A model generated the notes under the pieces. It saw nothing but the letters and a program-made list of their open reading frames with translations. It did not search any database and was not told the origin of the DNA. A program made the translations under genes and the position numbers. This document shows positions 6,346-11,159 of a stretch of 11,159 nt of DNA, piece after piece (position 1 is the first letter of the stretch; every line of letters begins with the position of its first letter). Source of the stretch: Betaproteobacteria bacterium (lineage in GTDB: Bacteria > Pseudomonadota > Gammaproteobacteria > Burkholderiales > Burkholderiaceae); contig RFXC01000146.1 in NCBI GenBank assembly GCA_009921765.1, positions 1 to 11,159 on the forward strand. The letters run 5' to 3'.

Positions 6346-7091
6346 GGGCGGGTCTCCTTTCGTCGAGCTTGTAATGGGAACTGCAGAACCAGCACGTCGG
6401 CGCCGCTTGGGCCTGCGGTGACCTCGCAGGACTCGTCGGGGTCGGCAAACGCGACCGACAGCGATTCAAGCCGCAGGTCATGGAAGTGCGCGACCCCTGC
6501 GGTGACGACATAGTGGCGGCCGCCATGTGGCGCATTGGGTTCAACCTGCGCCGACTGGTTCGGCGGAAGGCGCATGAGCCAGGCGCCCAATCCGTCGGCG
6601 CGCGGAGTGATCAGCGCCTCGGTGACGGGCGCCCCGAGTGAAAGAAGGCTGGGCGTGCGGACCGCGTCCGACGGCATGCCGTGCTGCTGCTCACGTTTGA
6701 GTCCCGCATGCATCTGTTCGCGCACGCCCGGTTTGTGCAGGTACCAGGCCCCGGTATCGCCCTCTGCGCGCAGCGTCAGGTACGCGATGCCCTGGGGGCC
6801 GGCGGTGATGGGCCCGTAGCCGGTTTCGGGTGCCGCATAGTGAACCGCGAAGGGCGCTGCGGGCGTGCGCCCCAGCGATCCGGAGCCTCCGACAATCACC
6901 TGGAACTGATGCTCCAGATGAAAATGGGTTGGCGTGACCCAGTTTGGGTTTTGCTCCACCAGAAAGGCCTGCGGCCCGGGCGCGCGCTTTTCGAAGGTGG
7001 CGATGAAATCGGTGATGTGGCCTTCGAACGTGTCGATCTGGCGGGCGACGCGCGAGGAGCGAACCTGGTCGAGTGTGGCGGCGCGGATCAT
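6342..7091 (-). CDS. Cupin-fold protein of unknown function
   Basis: This 249-residue cytoplasmic protein lacks a signal peptide. A cupin metal-site motif is seen at residues 54-72, with THFHLEHQFQVIVGGSGSLG: His56 and His58 followed by Gln62 at the usual Glu/Gln position. The third ligand His may be His84 in AVHYAAPETGYGP. A second, weaker beta-rich repeat around 168-238 (GAWLMRLPPNQ to VLQFP, with His193 in GGRHYVVTAG) suggests a two-domain bicupin in which the second site is degenerate. The ATG at 7091 comes 3 bases after the crotonase stop and has AAAGGA 9 bases upstream. The stop overlaps the next start. Its function is unknown: small-molecule sensing, dioxygenase or isomerase chemistry are all possible for cupins. 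Conservation of tight packing argues that it belongs to the pathway. Confidence 0.85.
   Translation of the reverse strand: MIRAATLDQVRSSRVARQIDTFEGHITDFIATFEKRAPGPQAFLVEQNPNWVTPTHFHLEHQFQVIVGGSGSLGRTPAAPFAVHYAAPETGYGPITAGPQGIAYLTLRAEGDTGAWYLHKPGVREQMHAGLKREQQHGMPSDAVRTPSLLSLGAPVTEALITPRADGLGAWLMRLPPNQSAQVEPNAPHGGRHYVVTAGVAHFHDLRLESLSVAFADPDESCEVTAGPSGADVLVLQFPLQARRKETRP
6354..6360 (-). promoter_or_regulatory. Strong ribosome binding site of the Bug protein gene
   Basis: AAAGGAG on the minus strand lies 8 bases before the ATG at 6345 and inside the 3' end of the cupin gene. It is the best Shine-Dalgarno match among the starts in this window, so the binding protein is probably translated more strongly than its neighbours. 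Confidence 0.75.
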
Positions 7092-7094
7092 GGC

Positions 7095-7856
7095 TCAGCG
7101 TCCTTTCCAGACCGGCGGGCGCTTTTCGGCAAACGCCGTCGCGCCCTCGCGGGCGTCCTCGGAAGTCAGCAGTTGCCCGGTAATGGTCTGCTGGCGGTTG
7201 AACATGTCGGCGATCGGCCAGTCGCGCTGCTCGACGATCACGCGCTTCGAGGCGGCCACGGCGAGCGGCGCGTTGGCGATGATGCGATGCGCCAACCGGC
7301 GTGCCTCGGCAAGCGCCTCACCGGGCTCGGTGATGCGGTTGATGAGCCCGATCCGCAGTGCCTGTTCGGCATCGATCATGTCGCCGGTGAGCGCGAGTTC
7401 CATGGCCACGCGTTGCGGAATCAGGCGCGGCAGCCGCAGCAGGCCGCCCGCTGCGGCGGCGAGGCCGCGCTTGACCTCGGGAATACCGAATCGGGCGTTT
7501 CGCGCCGCCACCGCCAGATCACATGCGAGCATTGCCTCAAAGCCGCCAGCGAGCGCATAGCCCTCCACCGCCGCAATCAATGGCTTTCGGGGCGGCGTGA
7601 GCGCAATGCCCAGAATGCCGCGTCCTTCCACCCGTGTGACCTCGCCACGAAGAAAGGCCTTGAGGTCCATCCCCGAGCAGAATGTGCCGCCAGCGCCGGT
7701 CAGAATGCCCACGCGCAGATCGTCCCGGGCATCGAGCTCGTCGACCGCTGCGCACACGCCGTAGGACACGGCGCGATTGACAGCATTTTTTGCCTCCGGA
7801 CGGTTGATGGTGATGATCACCAATCCGTCTTCGTGCTCAACCAGTACCTCGGACAC
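7095..7856 (-). CDS. Enoyl-CoA hydratase/isomerase (crotonase superfamily)
   Basis: This 253-residue enzyme of the crotonase superfamily would hydrate or isomerise an enoyl-CoA in the cytoplasm. NRPEAKNAVN (18-27) is the N-terminal family block. The two oxyanion-hole segments are GTFCSGMDLKAF (57-68) and GYALAGGFEAMLACDL (99-114). Both acidic residues of true hydratases are present, at Glu107 (GGFE) and Glu127 (FGIPE), with the same 20-residue spacing as Glu144/Glu164 of the rat enzyme. Hydratase activity is therefore plausible, although the closest subfamily could be a CaiD-like dehydratase. The start is GTG at 7856, chosen because GAGGAG lies 6 bases upstream and the protein opens directly with the expected beta-strand. 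It follows the flavoenzyme by 3 bases. The protein ends in FAEKRPPVWKGR, the standard crotonase tail. Confidence 0.95.
   Translation of the reverse strand: MSEVLVEHEDGLVIITINRPEAKNAVNRAVSYGVCAAVDELDARDDLRVGILTGAGGTFCSGMDLKAFLRGEVTRVEGRGILGIALTPPRKPLIAAVEGYALAGGFEAMLACDLAVAARNARFGIPEVKRGLAAAAGGLLRLPRLIPQRVAMELALTGDMIDAEQALRIGLINRITEPGEALAEARRLAHRIIANAPLAVAASKRVIVEQRDWPIADMFNRQQTITGQLLTSEDAREGATAFAEKRPPVWKGR
7101..7106 (-). promoter_or_regulatory. Ribosome binding site of the cupin gene
   Basis: AAAGGA on the minus strand lies 9 bases before the ATG at 7091, within the last codons of the crotonase gene. It supports that start. Confidence 0.65.
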
Positions 7857-7859
7857 GGC

Positions 7860-8987
7860 TTACTCCTCGCGGCTGAGCGCGGTCAGGCGCTCGACCGCAT
7901 CGAGATATTCGGTCTGCATGCGAATCATGACGTCGCGAACCGACTGTTCCTCGTTCACGTCGCACACGGCCTGACCGACCGGAAACGAATAGAGATCAGC
8001 CCGGCGCGCACGTACCACGCGGGCGTGCGCCTCGTTGTAGAGCACGCCCTGGAGCGGTGTCGGCAGATAGTCGGGCGCGCCCGGCTGCTCCCAGGCCTCC
8101 GAGAGCTTGCTGCGAATCATCCGAACGGTCTTGCCGGTGCGGGCCCGCCGTCGAACCGCGTCTTCGGAACGGGCGGCAAACACCGCCTGCTTCTCAAAGG
8201 GATCAAGCTCGCTTTCGCGCGTGCCCAGCCAGACGGTGCCGCACCACACGCCCTGCGCGCCCATGGCGAGCGCAGCGGCGATCTGGCTGCCGCGGGTGAT
8301 GCCGCCCGCTGCCAGCACCGGCACATCGGGACCACAGGCCTCGACCACCTGGGGCAGCAGCACCATCGAGGCGATGTCGCCTGTGTGACCGCCGGCCTCG
8401 GTGCCCTGCGCGACGATGAGATCCACCCCCGCTGCGCGCTGACGCCGCGCGTGGGCCGCTTTGCCGCACATGGCGCCGATCACCACGCCCTTCGAGCGGA
8501 TATGCGCGGTCACGTCAGCGGGCGGGGTGCCCAACGCGCTCACGATCATGCGCACCTGCGGATGACGCAAGGCCACTTCGACCAGCCGTCGCGCGCCGTC
8601 GGGGGTCATGCTGCCACGGCCTTCAACGATATCGCGCTGGATCCGTTCGCGTTCACCAGGCGGTAGCGGCGGGACTCCCTCGTCGGCGAGCAGCTTGTCC
8701 ATGAAGGCCCGATGCTCCGCCGGGATCAGCCGATCGAGATCGCCCATCGCCCGCTCGGCCTCGGCATCGTAGGTGGAGGGAATGATCACATCGACGCCAT
8801 AGGGCTTGCCGCCTGTTTTCGAGTCGATCCACCGCAATTCGGTTTCGAGTTGCTCGGGGCTGAAGGTGGCCGCGCCCAGAACGCCGAAGCCGCCGGCACG
8901 CGTCACCTCAACCACCACATCGCGACAGTGGGAGAACGCGAAAATCGGAACCTCGCAGCCGAGTCGGTGACAGAGTGGTGTTCGCAT
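7860..8987 (-). CDS. Nitronate monooxygenase (2-nitropropane dioxygenase) family flavoprotein
   Basis: This 375-residue FMN-dependent TIM-barrel enzyme contains the catalytic-His block AQGTEAGGHTG at 193-203 (His201). The FMN-phosphate segments VPVLAAGGI (222-230) and MGAQGVWCGTVWLGT (242-256) also fit. The N-terminus MRTPLCHRLGCEVPIFAFSH differs from classic members, which read PI.QAPM at this place, so the substrate may not be a nitronate. FMN-dependent reduction or oxidation of an acyl-CoA-like compound is possible. Residues ~83-125 form a charged, helix-like insertion (LDRLIPAEHRAF onward to VEGRG). I chose ATG 8987 because MRTPLC matches the usual start of the family. The same frame stays open upstream to about 9305 but reads as an out-of-frame shadow of the previous gene. 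No good ribosome binding site precedes 8987, so it may depend on coupling with the upstream gene. Confidence 0.9.
   Translation of the reverse strand: MRTPLCHRLGCEVPIFAFSHCRDVVVEVTRAGGFGVLGAATFSPEQLETELRWIDSKTGGKPYGVDVIIPSTYDAEAERAMGDLDRLIPAEHRAFMDKLLADEGVPPLPPGERERIQRDIVEGRGSMTPDGARRLVEVALRHPQVRMIVSALGTPPADVTAHIRSKGVVIGAMCGKAAHARRQRAAGVDLIVAQGTEAGGHTGDIASMVLLPQVVEACGPDVPVLAAGGITRGSQIAAALAMGAQGVWCGTVWLGTRESELDPFEKQAVFAARSEDAVRRRARTGKTVRMIRSKLSEAWEQPGAPDYLPTPLQGVLYNEAHARVVRARRADLYSFPVGQAVCDVNEEQSVRDVMIRMQTEYLDAVERLTALSREE
7863..7868 (-). promoter_or_regulatory. Ribosome binding site deciding the GTG start of the crotonase gene
   Basis: GAGGAG on the minus strand ends 6 bases before the GTG at 7856 and overlaps the last codons of the flavoprotein gene. 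It decides for the GTG start, since no ATG lies near the beginning of the crotonase reading frame. Confidence 0.75.
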
Positions 8988-9010
8988 CAGGCAATGATCC
9001 AGTGGGTCAT
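8987..9010 (-). other. Possible seven-codon minigene bridging two genes
   Basis: An ATG at 9010 overlaps the synthetase stop (ATGA) and opens a frame of seven codons (MTHWIIA) whose TGA at 8989-8987 overlaps the flavoprotein ATG by one base (TGATG). GGAG at 9023-9020 is spaced 9 bases from this ATG, whereas the flavoprotein ATG itself has no close Shine-Dalgarno sequence. It could act as a relay for translational coupling, or it could be chance. Nothing about the peptide suggests a function of its own. Confidence 0.25.
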
Positions 9011-11159
9011 AGCGGGTCGCTCCAGACGCACAACGCATCCAGAGCCTCGATATCGCTGCCATGCACCCGGAGCGGATTGATATCGAGCGCGAGGAGTTCG
9101 GGGCCAAGCCGGGTGGCGGCTTGCGCAATGGCAAGTACCGCAGCAGCCAGCCGGTCGAGATCGGCGGCGGGCGTGCCGCGATAGCCTCGTAGCAGGCTTG
9201 CGCCCTTGAGCCCGGCGAGCATGTGCAGGATGTCAGGCTGCCCAACCGGCAGCACGCGAAGCGCCACGTCCTTGAGCGCCTCGACCCAGACGCCGCCCAG
9301 TCCAAGCGCCAGTACCCACCCCCACTCGGGGTCGCGTGCGATGCCTACGATCAGCTCGATTCCGCCCCGTCGCATGGGGGTCACCAGCACGCCGTCGATC
9401 TTTGCCTCGGGTGCATGGCGGCGCGCCGCCTCGATGAGCTGCGCGTATCCGGCGGCGACCGCCGCATCGCCTGTCAGATTGAGCAGGACGCCGCCGATTT
9501 CGCTCTTGTGTGCGATATCGGGCGACGCGATTTTCAGCACCACGCTGCCGCCTGCCGCGCGCGCGGCGGCGACCGAGGCTTCGGCGTTTGTCGCCAGGGT
9601 GAAGGGGATGACGGGTACGCCTTCGCTCGCGAGCCAGGCGAGCGCGGCATGTTCGGACCGCGGGCGGACGACCGGGTTGGCAGCGGGGTAGAGCTTCGGG
9701 GCGGCATTGGCTTCGCCAGATGGAGCGGGGCCTGTCGCTTGATGGCCCGAACGGCGCAGGAAGGCCGACCACTTGCTTACGCCAGCAAGCGCCTGAACGA
9801 CGCGGTCCAGTCCCAGGGCGCTGTAGGGCGCGTGGTGGCGAGCAAGCAGCGCCCGAGCGTGATCATTGATACGGGTATGGGTATAGGACACCATGAAGCC
9901 CGGCACTGCGATGTCATTGAGCGCGCTCGCAAGGTGCTGATGCAGCGCAGAGAGCCGCTCGCTCTCCTCGAACAGCTCAAGCGGCACGGCATACCAGATG
10001 CAGAGCACCGCCGCGATGCCTGGCTGATCGGCGAGGTGTCGCACCGCATCGGCGCAGCGCGCAGGCTCAACCCCACCCGTGAGGTCAAGCGGATTGTTGG
10101 GTGTGCCAAAGCCGGGGAGCGCTTCCCGCAGGCGGCTTGCGGTCTCGGGAGCAAGCGCTGGCACGGCCAGGCCGTGCGCCTCGGCGGTGTCGGCTGCGAT
10201 TTCGCAGATGCCCCCAGAGTTCGACAAAATGGCGAGTCCGCCCTCGCGAAGCGGTCCTGCGCGTCCGGCGATGTCGGCGGTTGCGAGCAACTGCTCGACC
10301 GAGCGCACACGGATCAGACCATATTGCTCGCACAAGCCGTCGAACAGCCGGTCATCGCCCACCAGGGCGCCGGTGTGCGCCTGGGCCGATCGGGTGACCG
10401 CGTCGCTTGCGCCCACCTTCAGGACGACCACTGGTTTACGCGCTGCGGCGGCGCGGCGCGCAGCCGCCAGGAAGCGCGCAGGCTGTCTGACGGTTTCGAT
10501 GAAGAGCGCAATGGCATGGCTTGCCGGATCGTCGATCGCATGCTCGATGAAAGCGCTTGCGTCCAGATCGGCTTCATTGCCGGTGGCGGCAACGAAGCTC
10601 ACGCCCAGATCCTGCTGCCAGGCGAGTTCGGTGAGAAAAAAAGCCGTGGCGCCACTTTGCGAGATGATGGCAACGCCCTCGGCGCGTGAGGGCGCACGCA
10701 CCGGCGTGGTCCAGGCGTGAACACCGCCCGCGAAGTTGATGAACCCCAGGCTGTTGGGGCCCACCAGCCGCAGGTTCGCGCGTCGCGCGCGAGCGGTGAT
10801 CTCGGCCTGAAGCGCCCGGCCAGCCTCGCCCGTTTCAGCAAAGCCCGAAGACAACACGACCGCTGAACCTGCGCGAGCCGCGGCCAGATCGTCGATCGCA
10901 TCGGGTACGGCGGCAGCCGGAACCATGATGATGCCGACATCGATCGGCGCTCCCACTGCCTGGCAACTGGTGTGGGACAAGCGCCCGTGAACGGGGCTCC
11001 CATGGCGGTTGATGAGGTGGAGTGCGCCGCGATAGCCACCGCGATCCAGGTTGTCACAGAGCGCCTCCGACCAGCGCGATCGATCCGAGGCGCCAACGAT
11101 CGCGATTGCCTGCGGCTGCAGCAGCTGGGCGATCGTGTCGCGGCCGGGGGAGGGGGGCG
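9007..11159 (-). CDS. NDP-forming acyl-CoA synthetase (acetate--CoA ligase type), N-terminus cut by window edge
   Basis: The frame is open from the right edge to TGA at 9009-9007, giving 716 visible residues; the true start lies outside the window. A TTG at 10980 is not the start, because the residues before it encode the first half of a Rossmann CoA-binding domain (LLQPQAIAIVGASDRSRW). After the CoA-binding domain (to about residue 150) come the succinyl-CoA-synthetase-like domains. These carry the phospho-histidine loop AQAHTGALVGDD (His at 10377-10375) and ILSNSGGICE. An ATP-grasp domain follows in roughly the last 215 residues, with GVPVIPF, VVLKIASPDIAHKSEIGGV and ALDINPLRV. The enzyme ligates CoA to a carboxylic acid at the cost of ATP, forming ADP and phosphate. 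It probably activates the substrate or an intermediate. It is the most upstream visible gene, and 19 bases separate it from the next. Confidence 0.95.
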   Translation of the reverse strand, partial: PPSPGRDTIAQLLQPQAIAIVGASDRSRWSEALCDNLDRGGYRGALHLINRHGSPVHGRLSHTSCQAVGAPIDVGIIMVPAAAVPDAIDDLAAARAGSAVVLSSGFAETGEAGRALQAEITARARRANLRLVGPNSLGFINFAGGVHAWTTPVRAPSRAEGVAIISQSGATAFFLTELAWQQDLGVSFVAATGNEADLDASAFIEHAIDDPASHAIALFIETVRQPARFLAAARRAAAARKPVVVLKVGASDAVTRSAQAHTGALVGDDRLFDGLCEQYGLIRVRSVEQLLATADIAGRAGPLREGGLAILSNSGGICEIAADTAEAHGLAVPALAPETASRLREALPGFGTPNNPLDLTGGVEPARCADAVRHLADQPGIAAVLCIWYAVPLELFEESERLSALHQHLASALNDIAVPGFMVSYTHTRINDHARALLARHHAPYSALGLDRVVQALAGVSKWSAFLRRSGHQATGPAPSGEANAAPKLYPAANPVVRPRSEHAALAWLASEGVPVIPFTLATNAEASVAAARAAGGSVVLKIASPDIAHKSEIGGVLLNLTGDAAVAAGYAQLIEAARRHAPEAKIDGVLVTPMRRGGIELIVGIARDPEWGWVLALGLGGVWVEALKDVALRVLPVGQPDILHMLAGLKGASLLRGYRGTPAADLDRLAAAVLAIAQAATRLGPELLALDINPLRVHGSDIEALDALCVWSDPL
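9020..9023 (-). promoter_or_regulatory. Possible ribosome binding site for the 9010 ATG
   Basis: GGAG on the minus strand lies 9 bases before the ATG at 9010 but 32 bases before the flavoprotein ATG at 8987. It therefore fits the minigene rather than the flavoprotein directly. Confidence 0.3.

Noticed and set aside
6681..8666. Plus-strand open frame of 661 codons
   Set aside because: It is antisense to the cupin, crotonase and flavoprotein genes and crosses their junctions. Its composition is His/Gly/Arg/Ala-rich without motifs, as expected for a shadow frame.
8988..9305. N-terminal extension of the flavoprotein to a start at 9305
   Set aside because: The extra 106 residues (Arg/Ser/Pro/Cys-rich) are an out-of-frame reading of the end of the synthetase gene. 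The family's N-terminus begins at the ATG at 8987.
9223..10689. Plus-strand open frame of 488 codons
   Set aside because: It is antisense to the acyl-CoA synthetase, with no domain or plausible start signal of its own.
9007..10980. Synthetase starting at TTG 10980
   Set aside because: The frame continues upstream to the window edge and encodes a clear CoA-binding Rossmann motif (IAIVGASDRSRW), so the TTG is internal.
11140..11159. G-rich run at the right edge as a possible regulatory or quadruplex element
   Set aside because: It falls inside the reading frame of the synthetase (Pro/Ser/Gly codons) at the cut end of the window, and there is too little sequence to judge it.

Overview
The window is GC-rich bacterial DNA carrying eleven protein genes, all on the minus strand, packed so tightly that no gap between them exceeds 19 bases. 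The Bug-type (TctC) periplasmic binding protein, together with CaiB-type CoA-transferase, acyl-CoA dehydrogenase and nitronate-monooxygenase genes in one run, points to a betaproteobacterium of the Burkholderiales. That placement is an inference from gene style, not from a marker gene. No RNA gene, mobile element, CRISPR array, regulator, promoter or terminator is visible. Both ends of the window cut through genes, so this is the middle of a longer operon.

In the direction of transcription (right to left) the layout is: (1) NDP-forming acyl-CoA synthetase, its start beyond the right edge; (2) nitronate-monooxygenase-family flavoenzyme; (3) crotonase-family enoyl-CoA hydratase/isomerase; (4) cupin protein of unknown function; (5) Bug/TctC solute-binding protein with a signal peptide; (6) metal-dependent cyclase-family hydrolase; (7) class III CoA-transferase; (8) acyl-CoA dehydrogenase of the long-chain/isovaleryl active-site type; (9) APH-like phosphotransferase; (10) small helical protein of unknown family; (11) lipocalin-like protein with a WxxxxDHSWG motif, resembling the CrtC/AttH (DUF7065-type) group, its end beyond the left edge. 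Four junctions overlap (three of them ATGA), and the rest are separated by 1 to 19 bases.

Read together, the genes look like a catabolic operon for an imported carboxylic acid: capture in the periplasm (5), possible hydrolytic opening or trimming (6), activation to a CoA thioester (1 and/or 7), oxidation (8, possibly 2) and hydration (3). The notable part is the left end. An acyl-CoA dehydrogenase, an APH-like kinase and a small protein are encoded side by side, as in the levulinate operon of Pseudomonas putida (LvaA kinase, LvaB small partner, LvaC dehydrogenase-like) and in the fused mammalian ACAD10/ACAD11. That suggests a hydroxyacyl-CoA is phosphorylated so that its hydroxyl can be eliminated. 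The lipocalin-like protein and the cupin would be uncharacterised additions. The substrate cannot be read from the sequence.
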